This document shows positions 15,377-25,005 of a stretch of DNA of 64,000 nucleotides, one piece after another. The position numbers and the translations under genes are program-made. The stretch lies in NCBI RefSeq assembly GCF_014698795.1, contig NZ_JACJTR010000010.1:124001-188000 (forward strand). Direction: 5' to 3'. The DNA is from Nostoc sp. FACHB-892. Lineage in GTDB: Bacteria > Cyanobacteriota > Cyanobacteriia > Cyanobacteriales > Nostocaceae. Positions within the stretch are counted from its first letter, which is position 1. Each line of letters opens with the position of its first letter. A model generated the notes under the pieces. It had not been told where the DNA came from. It worked only from the letters and a program-made list of their open reading frames with translations, and made no database searches.

Positions 15377-17934
15377 GATTGCTTACCTGCTCTATCCGGG
15401 ATTGTGAAGTAGAAAGTCGAACCTTCACCCGGTTTCGACTCAACCCAGATCCGGCCGCCGTGGCGTTCTATAATTTTTTTACAAATTGCCAGACCAATTC
15501 CAGTACCGGGATACTTGTCTCTACCGTGCAAGCGCTGAAAAATGATAAAAATACGTTCTATATACTGGGATTCTATACCAATTCCATTATCGCGCACCCA
15601 GAACAACCATTCATCTGCCGATGGGATAGGATTTAAACTTTCTGTATCTAGATTTGCATCTGGTTTGGCTACCCCAATGTGAATTAGTGGCTGCTGATTT
15701 TTGCAAAATTTGATCGCGTTGCCAATCAGGTTTTGAAATACTTGTGTTAATTGCGTAGCATCTGCCATCACTTCAGGTAGAGGATTATGAGTGACAACTG
15801 CCTGACTATCCGCGATCGCAATTTGCAGATTAGCGATCGCTTGTTCTAAGACAACACTACAATTTACTCGCATAAAAGGCTGTCCACGGGTGCTGACGCG
15901 AGAATAATTCAACAAATCATTGATTAGGGTCTGCATCCGCCGGGCCCCATCTACTGCATAGTTGATAAACTGGTCGGCATTGGTATCAAGTTGATTTTTG
16001 TATCTTCGCTCTAGTAGTTGTAAATAACTCGTTACCATCCGCAATGGCTCTTGCAAGTCATGAGAAGCTACATAAGCAAACTGTTCCAATTCCGCATTAG
16101 AACGAGCGAGTTCCTGACTTTGCTGGCTTTCTTTTGCTAATAGTTGTGCTTGAGATAAAGCAATCCCAATTTGGTTAGCTAATTGCTTTAACAATTCCGT
16201 CTCAAAATTATTCCACCGTCGAGGTGCGGCACACTGATGAGCCAGCAACAAACCCCAAATATTTTCCCTAACAAGAATAGGCACTACGAGGTTAGCCTTG
16301 ATAGCAAACTGCTGAAGAAATTCTCGATGGCATGGTTGAATGTGAGCGGTTTCAACGTCTTCCATCGCACTCACTCTGCCTTTGCGATATCTTTCTATGT
16401 ATTCTTCTTTAAAGCAAGGGTCAAAAATATTTCTTCCCAGAATTACCGGCCAACCAGGTAGCACTGCCTCTTGCACTACTGTTCCTGAACCATCAGCCTC
16501 AAGTTGAAAAATCAAAACTCGGTCAGCTTGTAGTAGTTTTTGTACCTCTGTTACAGTGGTTTTGAGGATTTCGTCTATTTGTAAAGATTCTCGAATTTTC
16601 AGGGTGATTTCGGCAAATAGTTGCGATCGTAAATTCTGTCGCTTTAATTCTTCATCTGCCTGCTTGCGATCTGTGATATCTGTATAAGAACCCACCATCC
16701 GCACTATATCACCCGATGCGTCCCAAAGTGCCTGTCCTCGATCTAGAATCCACTTATAGTTGCCGTCTTGGCATTGGACTCGATATTCACAGACGTAAAA
16801 CGGCGTTTTCTTGGCAAAGTGGTCTTGGAAGGCTTGAAGTACCCAATCTCGCTCATCGGGGTGGATTAGTTTTGTCCATTCATCCCAACCGTTGGAAACT
16901 TCGTGGTCTTTATAACCGAGCATTTCCTTCCAGCGAGTTGAGAAGAACACTTCATTAGTTTTAAGGTTCCAGTCCCAAATACCATCATTATTACCATGTA
17001 ATGCTAATTGCCAGCGTTCTTCACTCTCTCGTAGTGCTTCTGCTGTTCGTCGCCGTTCAGTAATGTCTTGGAAATAAACAGACAAGCCGTCTTTTGCAGG
17101 ATAGGCGTGGACTTGAAACCAGCTCTTTAATGGCGGATAAAACTCCTCAAATTCTACACTCACCTGTTCTAAGATTGCCCTGTGATACTCACGATGGAAT
17201 GTTGTGTCTATAAGTTCTGGAAATACCTCCCAAATGCTTTGACCCAATAATTCATTCTGTTTTTTCTGCAACAGCAGTTCTGCTTGACCATTAACGTAGG
17301 TGAATCGCCACTTTTTATCTAAAGCAAAAAACGCATCAGTGATGCTTTCGAGTAAATTAGTAATGCGGATTCTGGCCGATTCTGACTCGGCATGTGCTGC
17401 TTGCTCATGCGCCACGAGCTTTTCGGTAATTTGAGATACCTCAGTTACATGACGTCTGAGTTCTAGTTGGTCAATCACCAAGCGACTCAGAGCTACAAGC
17501 GCCTCCACTTGTTTTTGGCTCAATTCCCGTGGAGCTTGGTCAATTACACACAGAGTTCCTAACATATCTCCCTTGGGAGTAATTAGGGGTACGCCTGCAT
17601 AAAACCGTATATATGGATAGCCAGTTACTACCGCATTATTTGCTAATGTTTCATCAGCTAGGGTGTCAGGAACCACCACAACATTACGCCGCTCTTGGCA
17701 AAGGTAAGATAACCCAACACACCGGGGCATTTCTGATACATCTAAACCTACTTTTGCCTTAAACCATTGACGGTTTTCATCAATAAAATTTACCAATGAT
17801 ATGGACGTACCACAAATAAATGCCGCTAACTGAGCAAGATTGTCGTAGGCTTCTTCCGGCTCGGTGTCAAGAATTTGATACTGGCGGAGGGCTTCTAGCC
17901 TTTTCGCTTCTGTATCAATTTGTCCAGATTTCAT
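15373..17934 (-). CDS. multi-sensor histidine kinase, candidate DXCF-type cyanobacteriochrome
   Basis: 853 residues, soluble. N-terminal GAF (about 20-160), PAS (190-300), PAS_3 (305-425, [21 protein letters not shown]), second GAF (455-600), HisKA with His625 ([13 protein letters not shown]), HATPase ([27 protein letters not shown]). The second GAF contains DPCF (Cys507) and CH (Cys535-His536) 28 residues apart, followed by [13 protein letters not shown] and [17 protein letters not shown] cyanobacteriochromes such as TePixJ have the same two cysteines at the same spacing and bind a bilin through both. Light sensing is therefore plausible but inferred; related non-bilin GAFs can keep parts of this pattern. 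First gene of the operon; its cognate Rcp-like protein overlaps by four bases. Confidence 0.9.
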   Translation of the reverse strand: MKSGQIDTEAKRLEALRQYQILDTEPEEAYDNLAQLAAFICGTSISLVNFIDENRQWFKAKVGLDVSEMPRCVGLSYLCQERRNVVVVPDTLADETLANNAVVTGYPYIRFYAGVPLITPKGDMLGTLCVIDQAPRELSQKQVEALVALSRLVIDQLELRRHVTEVSQITEKLVAHEQAAHAESESARIRITNLLESITDAFFALDKKWRFTYVNGQAELLLQKKQNELLGQSIWEVFPELIDTTFHREYHRAILEQVSVEFEEFYPPLKSWFQVHAYPAKDGLSVYFQDITERRRTAEALRESEERWQLALHGNNDGIWDWNLKTNEVFFSTRWKEMLGYKDHEVSNGWDEWTKLIHPDERDWVLQAFQDHFAKKTPFYVCEYRVQCQDGNYKWILDRGQALWDASGDIVRMVGSYTDITDRKQADEELKRQNLRSQLFAEITLKIRESLQIDEILKTTVTEVQKLLQADRVLIFQLEADGSGTVVQEAVLPGWPVILGRNIFDPCFKEEYIERYRKGRVSAMEDVETAHIQPCHREFLQQFAIKANLVVPILVRENIWGLLLAHQCAAPRRWNNFETELLKQLANQIGIALSQAQLLAKESQQSQELARSNAELEQFAYVASHDLQEPLRMVTSYLQLLERRYKNQLDTNADQFINYAVDGARRMQTLINDLLNYSRVSTRGQPFMRVNCSVVLEQAIANLQIAIADSQAVVTHNPLPEVMADATQLTQVFQNLIGNAIKFCKNQQPLIHIGVAKPDANLDTESLNPIPSADEWLFWVRDNGIGIESQYIERIFIIFQRLHGRDKYPGTGIGLAICKKIIERHGGRIWVESKPGEGSTFYFTIPDRAGKQS

Positions 17935-18355
17935 TAACTTTACTTAATAAATTGAAATGTAATCTCTAATAATCAACGTTGCTATCTTAAGCATAGCTTA
18001 AGATTTTTTAATAATTCTTAGTCTTTTTCCTGCCTCTGGCTATTAACGAAAGTCTATTACATTTTGTCAATGATTCGGCTCATTGTGAGACGGCTTATAT
18101 GATTTTTGATTAATACAGGACGACGGAAATAGACATACTATTTCAAATAGCGCAAGAAGCTTGGAATACAATTTTTTGACTTTTGACTTTCGCCTTGCGG
18201 TACTAGCTCTAACTTTTAAAACATCCTCTAAGTTTCTTTGGGTTGTCCACACTAACACTTATTGATATTGCAACATTTGCGTAATTTGTTCAGAAACAGA
18301 GTGATATAAGATTAGAGGAAAACATCTCTGTTTGAAATGAGCAATCACTATTTCT
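17935..18355. other. intergenic region between divergent sensor operon and TPR gene
   Basis: 421 bases holding the promoters of two divergent units. It contains one strong hairpin with a T-run (17984-18009) and a patch of TTTTGACTTTTGACTTTCG (about 18172-18190), a common Nostoc short repeat. A 63-codon minus-strand frame (18067-18258) has no recognisable features and is not called. Confidence 0.5.
17984..18009 (+). terminator. hairpin with T-run facing away from the sensor operon
   Basis: ATCTTAAGC and GCTTAAGAT pair perfectly (9 bp) around a 3-nt loop, followed by six T on the plus strand. No plus-strand gene lies upstream, so it would end an unknown or antisense transcript, or act as a palindromic operator of the kinase promoter. 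Confidence 0.45.
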
Positions 18356-20221
18356 ATGGTTTATTTTTTCTGCACTAAGCTGCAAAACACACTTTATCGC
18401 CAGAGCTTTCTGAGTGCTAGTGTGTTAGTTTTTCTAACTTTGATCTTACCATTTTTTGCAACCAATTCAGGAATATTAAGTGCATCGGCACAGACGCAAA
18501 CAGTCCAAAAACGTATAGACGAAGCGTTGCGTTTGTACCAAACAGGCGAACAACACTATAATCAAGGTCAGTTAAGCGAAGCATTAGAGACATTTCAACG
18601 GGCTTTAGCTATTTATCGAGAAAATGGCGTAGGCGTAGCCCGTCTTAGACATCGCTCCCACCAAACAAAGACCTTTAATAAAATTGGGGAAGTTTATAAC
18701 GATATCGGTCAGTACCCCAAAGCCTTAGACTTTTACCAGCAAGCCTTAGAAATTACTAAACAAATCGGCGACAAAGAGGAGGAAGGTACAACACTTAGAG
18801 GCATTGGGTCAGTTTACAACAACATCAATCAGTACGCCAAAGCTTTAGACTGTTACCAGCAAGCCTTAGAAATTACCAAACAAATCGGCGACAAAAAGGG
18901 GGAAAGTAAAGCTCTAAATGGTATTGGAGAAGTTTACTATAGCCAGAGTCAGTATGCTAAAGCTTTAGAGTTTTACCAACAAGCCTTAAAAATTACCAAA
19001 CAAATCGACGACAAGAAAGAGGAAATTCAAAACCTTGATAATATTGGAGAAGTTTACTCTAGTCAAGGTCAGTATGCCAAAGCTTTAGAGTTTTACCAGC
19101 AAGCCTTAGACATTACCAAACAAATTGACGACAAGAAAGAGGAAGGTAAAGCTCTCAATGGTATTGGAGAGTTTTACTCCAGCCAGAGTCAGTACGCTAA
19201 AGCTTTAGAGTTTTACCAACAAGCCTTAAAAATTACCAAACAAATTGGTGACAAAAAGGGGGAAGGTCAGGCCATCAATGGTATTGGGGCAGTTTATAAC
19301 AAACTCAGTCAGTATGGCATGGCCTTAGAGTTTTTCGAGCAAGCAAATGATATCGCTAAACAAATTGGCGACAAGCAAGGGGAAAGTGCAAACCTTAGAG
19401 ATATTGGAGAAGTTTACTCTAGCCAGCGTCAGTATGCCAAAGCTTTAGAGTTTTACCAGCAAGCCTTAGCGATTTACCAACAAATCGGCAGCAAAGGGGG
19501 GGAAAGTTCGACTATCAATGGCATTGCGGCTATTTACTCTATTCAAGGTCAGTACCCCAAAGCTTTAGAGTTTTACCAGCAAGCCTTAGACATTACCAAA
19601 CAAATTGGCAGCAAAGCAGTAGAAGGTAGAACTCTTGCAATAATGGGGGGATTTTACTCTAGTCAGCGTCAGTATGCCAAAGCTTTAGAGTTTTACCAAC
19701 AAGCGTTAGCGATTTATCAACAAATCGGCACTAAGGGAGAGGAAGCCTCTAGTCTCAACGGTATTGGGTCAGTTTATTATGGACAGAAGCAGTACCCTAA
19801 AGCCTTAGAGGTTATTGAGCAAGCCTTAGCAATTAACAAACAAATTGGCAGCAAAGCAGGGGAAAGTACAACCCTCAATAACATGGGGGCATTTTACTAT
19901 AGCCAAAGGCAGTATCCCAAAGCTTTAGAGTTCTTTGGGCAAGCCTTAGCAATTAACAAACAAATCGGCAGCAAATCTGGAGAAGGTATAACGCTCAACA
20001 GTATTGGGGCAGTTTATTATGAACAGCGCCAATACAAAAAAGCCTTAGAGTTCTTTGGACAAGCTTTAGTAATTCACCAACAAACCGGCTCTCTTCGTAG
20101 TGAATGCATAAGCCTGAAAAACATTGGAGCAATATACGCTAACTATAATCAAAATCCCAGATCCTTAAACTTGTATCGGCAAGCTTTAGGAACTTGCAAA
20201 CAAATTGGCATTAAGCTTTGA
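18356..20221 (+). CDS. secreted tetratricopeptide repeat protein
   Basis: 621 residues. N-terminal signal or membrane anchor (VLVFLTLILPFFATNSGILSASAQ), then about 14 kinesin-light-chain-like TPR units of 40 residues (consensus IGxVYxxxxQYxKALEFYQQALxIxKQIGDKxxE). The repeats are nearly identical at DNA level with a 120-bp period, suggesting recent duplication or gene conversion. No CHAT or other C-terminal enzymatic domain is present, unlike many cyanobacterial TPR proteins; it ends soon after the last repeat. The stretch around residues 91-101 (VGVARLRHRSH) is encoded by a dispersed repeat (18626-18655). Likely a protein-interaction scaffold; partner unknown. Confidence 0.9.
   Translation: MVYFFCTKLQNTLYRQSFLSASVLVFLTLILPFFATNSGILSASAQTQTVQKRIDEALRLYQTGEQHYNQGQLSEALETFQRALAIYRENGVGVARLRHRSHQTKTFNKIGEVYNDIGQYPKALDFYQQALEITKQIGDKEEEGTTLRGIGSVYNNINQYAKALDCYQQALEITKQIGDKKGESKALNGIGEVYYSQSQYAKALEFYQQALKITKQIDDKKEEIQNLDNIGEVYSSQGQYAKALEFYQQALDITKQIDDKKEEGKALNGIGEFYSSQSQYAKALEFYQQALKITKQIGDKKGEGQAINGIGAVYNKLSQYGMALEFFEQANDIAKQIGDKQGESANLRDIGEVYSSQRQYAKALEFYQQALAIYQQIGSKGGESSTINGIAAIYSIQGQYPKALEFYQQALDITKQIGSKAVEGRTLAIMGGFYSSQRQYAKALEFYQQALAIYQQIGTKGEEASSLNGIGSVYYGQKQYPKALEVIEQALAINKQIGSKAGESTTLNNMGAFYYSQRQYPKALEFFGQALAINKQIGSKSGEGITLNSIGAVYYEQRQYKKALEFFGQALVIHQQTGSLRSECISLKNIGAIYANYNQNPRSLNLYRQALGTCKQIGIKL
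18626..18655 (+). repeat. dispersed GC-rich repeat inside the TPR gene
   Basis: GGCGTAGGCGTAGCCCGTCT and the ten bases after it match the style of a well-known Nostoc dispersed repeat normally found between genes. Here it is read in frame and adds Arg-rich residues between TPR units 1 and 2. Confidence 0.55.
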
Positions 20222-20427
20222 TCTGATACTAAGACACAAAAACTGTATTAGGACTAGCCCTTTCAAGATGAACTTTGTACTATTAAATAATGCCGATTTT
20301 AATTCAATTTTGGTATTTTGGCTCAGGCTTGGAGTTTAATGCATAAATTCTTTGTTCAATTCCAGCCGATACCTGAAATGGCGTAAAAACGTTAATAGTA
20401 TATCTGCTTACCTTAAAAGGGCTACTG

Positions 20428-21072
20428 TTAAACTCCTAGCAAAACGGCTTCTCGCAGCTTGGCAATCACATCACTTAAATTACCCGTGTTCAGGCGGTAA
20501 CTTAGAGGATGGGCAATCAACCGCGCCGTACTTTCATAGAGAGTAGCAATTTCAATCAAACCATTTTCGCGCAAAGTCCGCCCTGTAGAAACCAAATCCA
20601 CGATCGCTTCTGACATTCCAGTAATCGGGCCTAGTTCAACTGAACCATACAACGGCACTATTTCCACAGGTAAATCCAAACTGTGGAAATATTCACGAGC
20701 GCAATTCACATACTTGGAGGCAATTCTACCATGCGGTGGTAAATCTAAAGGCAATCGGTAAGAACTGGATGCTTTTACCGCCACTGACATCCGACAATGC
20801 CCAAACTGCAAATCTACCAAGTGGGCAACTTGCGGTTGCTTCTCCCGCAGCACATCGTAACCGACAACACCCAGTTGTGCTTGACCATATTCCACATAAA
20901 CAGGCACATCTTGCGCCCGTACCAACAAAGCTTTTGCAACTCCCTTAGTGTCAGGAATTTGAAGTTGGCGAGTTCCTGAATCTAAAAAAGCACTAAAATC
21001 TAATCCCACAGATTGTAGCAGGCGGATGCTATTTTTAAGGAGTTCCCCTTTTGGCAATGCAACAGTCAGCAT
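20428..21072 (-). CDS. hisG: ATP phosphoribosyltransferase, short form
   Basis: 214 residues, the short HisG form (HisG-S) without the C-terminal regulatory domain; this form needs HisZ as partner, which is not in this window. Seen: [10 protein letters not shown] at the N-terminus, the ribose-phosphate region [17 protein letters not shown] near 157-173, and [16 protein letters not shown]. It catalyses the first step of histidine synthesis (ATP plus PRPP). ATG at 21072. Convergent with the TPR gene and divergent from the RppA-like gene. Confidence 0.95.
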   Translation of the reverse strand: MLTVALPKGELLKNSIRLLQSVGLDFSAFLDSGTRQLQIPDTKGVAKALLVRAQDVPVYVEYGQAQLGVVGYDVLREKQPQVAHLVDLQFGHCRMSVAVKASSSYRLPLDLPPHGRIASKYVNCAREYFHSLDLPVEIVPLYGSVELGPITGMSEAIVDLVSTGRTLRENGLIEIATLYESTARLIAHPLSYRLNTGNLSDVIAKLREAVLLGV

Positions 21073-21121
21073 TCTTTTTCTTAATATCCTTGGCGTTCTG
21101 GCAGTTGAATAATATCTCTAT

Positions 21122-21829
21122 ATGCTTACCACAAGCAGCATGAGAATTTTATTAGTTGATGATGAAGTTGAATTAACTGAACCCTTGAGTCGCCTATTAA
21201 CTCGTGAGGGTTACATTGTAGATGCCGCTTACGATGGCACAAGTGGTAGTGAATATGCACAAGCAGGCAGTTACGACCTACTAATTTTAGATTGGATGCT
21301 GCCAGGAAAAACGGGGTTAGAGATTTGTCAGCAATTGCGACGGCAAGGCAAAACCACTCCCGTGCTGTTTCTCACAGCTAAGGATACTCTAGATGACCGC
21401 GTACAAGGTTTAGATGCTGGTGCAGATGACTATCTAGTTAAACCTTTTGAACTGCGGGAGTTATTAGCTAGAGTCCGTGCTTTATTGCGTCGTTCCGGTT
21501 CCCAAACTTATGAAACCACCACCGGACGTTTAACTGTCGCTGATTTAGAACTCGATTGGGAAAATCAAGTAGCCTATCGCCAAGGACGAATAATTGAGCT
21601 ATCGCAAAAAGAAAGCCAGCTGCTCCAATATTTTATGGAACACACTGGACAACTAATGACTCATGCCCAGATTATGCAAAATTTGTGGTCAGAGGAAGAA
21701 CAACCTAGTAGTAATGTGATCGCGGCATTAATTCGTTTGCTGCGCCGTAAGATTGAGGTAGGTAGAGAAACTGCCCTGATTCACACTGTCTACGGCAAAG
21801 GTTATCGTTTCGGTGCTTCCTCAATGTAG
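21122..21829 (+). CDS. OmpR-family response regulator, RppA-like
   Basis: 235 residues. Receiver domain with phospho-Asp57 (LLILDWMLPGKTG), DD at 13-14, Lys in YLVKPFELREL; then a winged helix DNA-binding domain (about 135-232: VADLELDWENQVAYRQGRIIELSQKESQLLQYFMEH, SSNVIAALIRLLRRKIE, IHTVYGKGYRFG). It closely resembles cyanobacterial RppA-type regulators (redox/nickel sensing in Synechocystis), but no cognate kinase gene is adjacent, so the signal is unknown. ATG at 21122 or the second Met (21140) could start translation. Only about 50 bases separate it from the divergent hisG. Confidence 0.9.
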   Translation: MLTTSSMRILLVDDEVELTEPLSRLLTREGYIVDAAYDGTSGSEYAQAGSYDLLILDWMLPGKTGLEICQQLRRQGKTTPVLFLTAKDTLDDRVQGLDAGADDYLVKPFELRELLARVRALLRRSGSQTYETTTGRLTVADLELDWENQVAYRQGRIIELSQKESQLLQYFMEHTGQLMTHAQIMQNLWSEEEQPSSNVIAALIRLLRRKIEVGRETALIHTVYGKGYRFGASSM

Positions 21830-22007
21830 GATGAAGCTTTGTTGAAAATGGAGGTAATTCAAAATTTTGAAACCCTATGATGACTTGCCAGCAGCTATTT
21901 ATCAGAGCAGTAGATATGCGAACGATTATGATAGTTGCGTAATGCCATTTCTTTGGGAGGCTGTGCCAAACCCTTTTAACTTTTTCCTTTCTTTCTTTGT
22001 GTCCTTC

Positions 22008-22093
22008 TCTGACGAGACGCTGCGCGTAGCTTGCTTCTCCGTAGGAGTATGCGTCCTTTGCGGTAGCCTGCGCCAAGCCGCTTTGCGTCTACG
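22008..22093. repeat. dispersed GC-rich repeat
   Basis: Segment with GAGACGCTGCGCGTAGC, TCTCCGTAGGAGTATGCG and GCGCCAAGCCGCTTTGCG, far richer in GC than its surroundings and of the same class as 52480-52610. Repeats of this kind are abundant between Nostoc genes. Confidence 0.6.
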
Positions 22094-22170
22094 TTTCTCT
22101 CTCTTCTGTCTTGCACTTAAATATGATAGTTTAGCGCATCTTCATACAGAATTAGTATAAGTCCTGTAGT

Positions 22171-22202
22171 TATTAGCCCTGCAATTGATTGCAAGGCTAA
22201 TA
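22171..22202. terminator. bidirectional terminator hairpin
   Basis: A 32-base near-perfect palindrome: TATTAGCC, mismatch, TGCAAT, 2-nt centre, ATTGCA, mismatch, GGCTAATA. It lies in the convergent space between the RppA-like gene and the PsbP-like gene. Confidence 0.65.
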
Positions 22203-22240
22203 TGGTAAAGGTTTTAGGTGATTTATTAACAGAAATTGCC

Positions 22241-22858
22241 TTAGTTATTTGGTTTTTTCAAAACCACATTGAAAGAATTTAAATATCCCGTAATGGTTTT
22301 AGCTAATGTTTTCTGCTGTTTTTTTGTAGTTATTGCCATTACTTGATACAATCTTCCTTCGGCAACATACATTCTACTTTTAGTGATTTTCCCTCCAGAA
22401 TTGATGTACTCAATTTCTTTACCAGGATGATTATTATAACTACGAATATTTCGCTGACTAATTAAATTACTTTTCGTAGTCTTTAAAGCCATATCCCGCG
22501 CATTATTAAGTACAGTTTGAGGGTCAGTTATTTGACCGTAACTATAAGGAAAATCATTGTAAGCAACTACATAAGCTACTTGCTGTTTTGGTGGTTGAGC
22601 GACAAATATTTCTAAGTCAATTTCCCCCATGTAAGTTTTTTGGGATTGGGTATTTCTGTCGGGGCTTCCCGGCATCAAAATAGTAAACCGCCCATCTGGA
22701 GCCGTGTATAATTTCCATTGTGGCTGCACGGGTTGAGTAACCTTTGGCTTGGGTTTAACAACAGTCGTCGGAGTTTTGGGTTGACGCGCCTCCACGAGAA
22801 TAGATCCACCGCAAACAAAGGTGGCAGCGAGTAATGGCAACAGGCTCTTAATTGTCAT
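22241..22858 (-). CDS. secreted PsbP-like protein of unknown function
   Basis: 205 residues: signal peptide (LLPLLAATFVCGGSILVEA), a Pro/Lys/Val linker, then a single domain starting WKLYTAPDGRFTILMPGSPDRNTQ and containing VAYVVAYNDFPY, NARDMALKTTKSNLISQRNI, GKEIEYIN and RMYVAEGRLYQVMAITTKK. This order of motifs resembles cyanobacterial PsbP/Mog1-like secreted proteins, several of which are annotated only as hypothetical. The role is not known. Located between a convergent terminator and the glucokinase gene, 44 bases downstream of it, possibly co-transcribed. Confidence 0.7.
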   Translation of the reverse strand: MTIKSLLPLLAATFVCGGSILVEARQPKTPTTVVKPKPKVTQPVQPQWKLYTAPDGRFTILMPGSPDRNTQSQKTYMGEIDLEIFVAQPPKQQVAYVVAYNDFPYSYGQITDPQTVLNNARDMALKTTKSNLISQRNIRSYNNHPGKEIEYINSGGKITKSRMYVAEGRLYQVMAITTKKQQKTLAKTITGYLNSFNVVLKKPNN

Positions 22859-22902
22859 ATTTTTTGCTTTCGAGATGCAGATATTACTGATGATGCTAGC
22901 TG

Positions 22903-23931
22903 TTATAACCTAGCAGCACATAAAACAGCACCTATTAGTCCCACTTGCGGGTTGAGGATAATATACACGGGTATCTCTTCGAGGAGGCGGCGCATCCTGC
23001 CTTTTTGAGTGAAATTTAATAAGAAACCGCTATTTTGGATTAAAGGTAGAATTTTAGGCGCAATTCCACCAGCGATGTATAAGCCACCATAAGGTAAGAG
23101 TTTAAGAGCGAGATTGCCGGCTTCTGCACCATAAGCCTCTATAAATAATTGCAAAGTTTGTTCCGAAAGGCGATCGCTACCTTCCAAGGCTGCTTTCCCA
23201 ATAGCAGCACCAGGATCAACACTTCTCTCTTCTTGTCCGGCTTCTTGTTCCCAAGTTCTGACGATTTGGGCAATGTCTGGTGATTCTGCGGCAAATTTGC
23301 GATCGCGCAAAAATTGGTAAATCGCCACAATTCCCATTCCAGAAACTACCCGTTCCACAGAAAGGCGTTGGATATCATGTTTACCCAGCAGGTATCTCAA
23401 CAGTTGAAACTCTATCTCATTCCGAGGGGCAAAATCAGCGTGTCCACCTTCTGAGGGAAAGACTTGATAGTTGTTTCCTTGTTTAATTAAAAATCCTTGT
23501 CCTAAACCAGTACCAGCACCAATAATTGCAATAGGTGCTTCGGGTTGAGATTTGCCAACTTGCAACGTCAGCAAGTCTTGTCTTTGTAAACCTAAAATAC
23601 CATAGCCAATCGCTGCAAAGTCGTTAATCAAAGAAATATGCCGGATACCCAACTCTTTTTGTAGACGTTCGGTATCCAGAAACCAGACTAAATTGGTTAG
23701 TTTGGCAGTATTTTTGACAATGGGACCTGCGATCGCAAAACAAGCCTTTTCTGGTATTGATGATGTATTAGCTTTGGCCAAAAACTGCCGCACTATCGGT
23801 ACTAAATCAGGAAAATCGGCACTATGGTAACTTTCCTGATAAATAGTATGTAAACCTGCTGAATCTGATGTTTCAGCCAATCGCAGAATAGTTTTCGTAC
23901 CGCCGATGTCTCCTGCTAGTAACAATGTCAT
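22903..23931 (-). CDS. glk: glucokinase
   Basis: 342 residues, full length for the Pfam glucokinase family. ATP phosphate-binding LLAGDIGGTKTILRLAE at the N-terminus, glucose pocket TNLVWFLD and LINDFAAIGYG (catalytic Asp), second phosphate motif IGAGTGLGQGFL, and SEGGHADFAPRNEIEFQLL. The C-terminal GGLYIAGGIAPKILP completes the fold. It phosphorylates glucose at C6 in the cytoplasm for glycolysis or the oxidative pentose phosphate route. ATG at 23931. Confidence 0.95.
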   Translation of the reverse strand: MTLLLAGDIGGTKTILRLAETSDSAGLHTIYQESYHSADFPDLVPIVRQFLAKANTSSIPEKACFAIAGPIVKNTAKLTNLVWFLDTERLQKELGIRHISLINDFAAIGYGILGLQRQDLLTLQVGKSQPEAPIAIIGAGTGLGQGFLIKQGNNYQVFPSEGGHADFAPRNEIEFQLLRYLLGKHDIQRLSVERVVSGMGIVAIYQFLRDRKFAAESPDIAQIVRTWEQEAGQEERSVDPGAAIGKAALEGSDRLSEQTLQLFIEAYGAEAGNLALKLLPYGGLYIAGGIAPKILPLIQNSGFLLNFTQKGRMRRLLEEIPVYIILNPQVGLIGAVLCAARL

Positions 23932-24014
23932 AGAATTTATTCGCTAATTAATTGCTTATTTGTAAGATATACCCAACGTAGCAGAAGCCATGAAAGCAAA
24001 TATCTATCAGAGGT

Positions 24015-24662
24015 TTAAGCAAATCGAATTACTTCCTCTATGTGGGTTAAATGAGAAGTATCTCCCTTTAGTTCTAGCAACCATTCTGGATCTTCGCGCA
24101 CGACTTTTACCAGGGAACATAGAGAAGCTTTGACTTCTGTTTTGGCAATTTCCCCCACTAGCCCCATTGCTCCCCCCAATACAGATGCACCATGAGCTAC
24201 TAGCAGGATATCCTGTGGGAAGAACTCAGTAGCTAAACATCTAGCAGTTTGCCCAGAACGCTCTCGGACTTTTTCGTGAGTTTCAGGATATTTGGCGGCG
24301 ATGCGCGAAGTATAGCTGGTGTCAATTCTGGGGAATAATTCTGCTAACGCTGGAGTTGAGAGTCTTTCAGGTTCTTCTGTCATCCAAGCTGGATTTAGCC
24401 ATTCACTCAAACCTGTTTCCAATTTGATCGGTAAGTTTAGCACTTCTGCAACTGCGTTTGCCGTTTGTACGGTTCGCAGGAAAGGAGAGGCGAAAATATG
24501 GCTAATATTCTCTCCTTTTAAGCGCTTTGCTAACTGTTGTGCCTGCACCATACCGTCATCAGACAAGGGTGGATCGTAGCGCCGTTCGGCGGTGAGAAAC
24601 CAATCAGGGTTTACGAAATCTAGGCGGTTAGCGTGTCTTGCGATCCAGACTATTTGACTCAT
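24015..24662 (-). CDS. histidine phosphatase family protein
   Basis: 215 residues. The catalytic motif reads IARHANRLDF instead of the usual RHG/RHA-GE: Arg8 and His9 are in place. The second conserved block ISHIFASPFLRTVQTA carries the second Arg, GLSEWL the catalytic acid region, and LLVAHGASVLGG the second catalytic His. The HAN-RLD variant is that of the phosphoglycerate mutase-like proteins also seen in eukaryotes (UBASH3-like). Substrate unknown. ATG at 24662; 84 bases after the glucokinase start in the same direction. Confidence 0.88.
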   Translation of the reverse strand: MSQIVWIARHANRLDFVNPDWFLTAERRYDPPLSDDGMVQAQQLAKRLKGENISHIFASPFLRTVQTANAVAEVLNLPIKLETGLSEWLNPAWMTEEPERLSTPALAELFPRIDTSYTSRIAAKYPETHEKVRERSGQTARCLATEFFPQDILLVAHGASVLGGAMGLVGEIAKTEVKASLCSLVKVVREDPEWLLELKGDTSHLTHIEEVIRFA

Positions 24663-25005
24663 GGGTTGTAATTATTCCGCTGAATAGAATTCGCCGCTAA
24701 ACAAATATAGATATCTGCAAGGAGGGCTGCAAATATTAATATAGGGCAAAAATCGTAATAATATTTAATAATACTAATTATTAGGAAAAGTTATAAATGC
24801 TGTCAATGTAGTTTTACTTAAAGCCTTTTGAGCAATTTTTCTAAAGCTATATCAACAAATCCATTTAGAGGTTCATAGCCACCAAAATCAAATACAACAT
24901 ATCCTTTCATTCCAACAGATTCACTAAGTCCCGTTATCTCGCTTTAACTTGAGTAAATTACTACTTTTAATATTCCCAAAGCTAGATATAAATTTATATA
25001 ATTGT
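24663..25005. other. intergenic region with gene debris
   Basis: 343 AT-rich bases. It holds a 40-codon frame fragment (24818-24940, minus) and otherwise no recognised feature. Confidence 0.4.
24818..24940 (-). pseudogene. orphan coding fragment, family not recognised
   Basis: The minus strand reads without stops into GMKGYVVFDFGGYEPLNGF and ends LEKLLKRL-stop. The residues look like real coding sequence (hydrophobic strand, Gly turn, amphipathic helix), but an in-frame stop lies just upstream and no start is suitable. I take it as the C-terminal remnant of a lost gene. It could also be a small real peptide. Confidence 0.25.

Larger units (their letters stand above)
21830..22240. other. intergenic region with dispersed repeat and convergent hairpin
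   Basis: 411 bases between two convergent genes. It contains a dispersed GC-rich repeat (about 22008-22093, GACGAGACGCTGCGCGTAGC and following) and a 32-base palindrome acting as terminator (22171-22202). Short frames crossing it have no coding character. Confidence 0.5.

Noticed and set aside
18067..18258. 63-codon minus-strand frame in the kinase/TPR intergenic region
   Set aside because: No RBS, no family, crosses short repeats; not supported.
21705..22160. Frames across the repeat region after the RppA-like gene
   Set aside because: Their sequence is derived from dispersed GC-rich repeats and the 3' end of the regulator.
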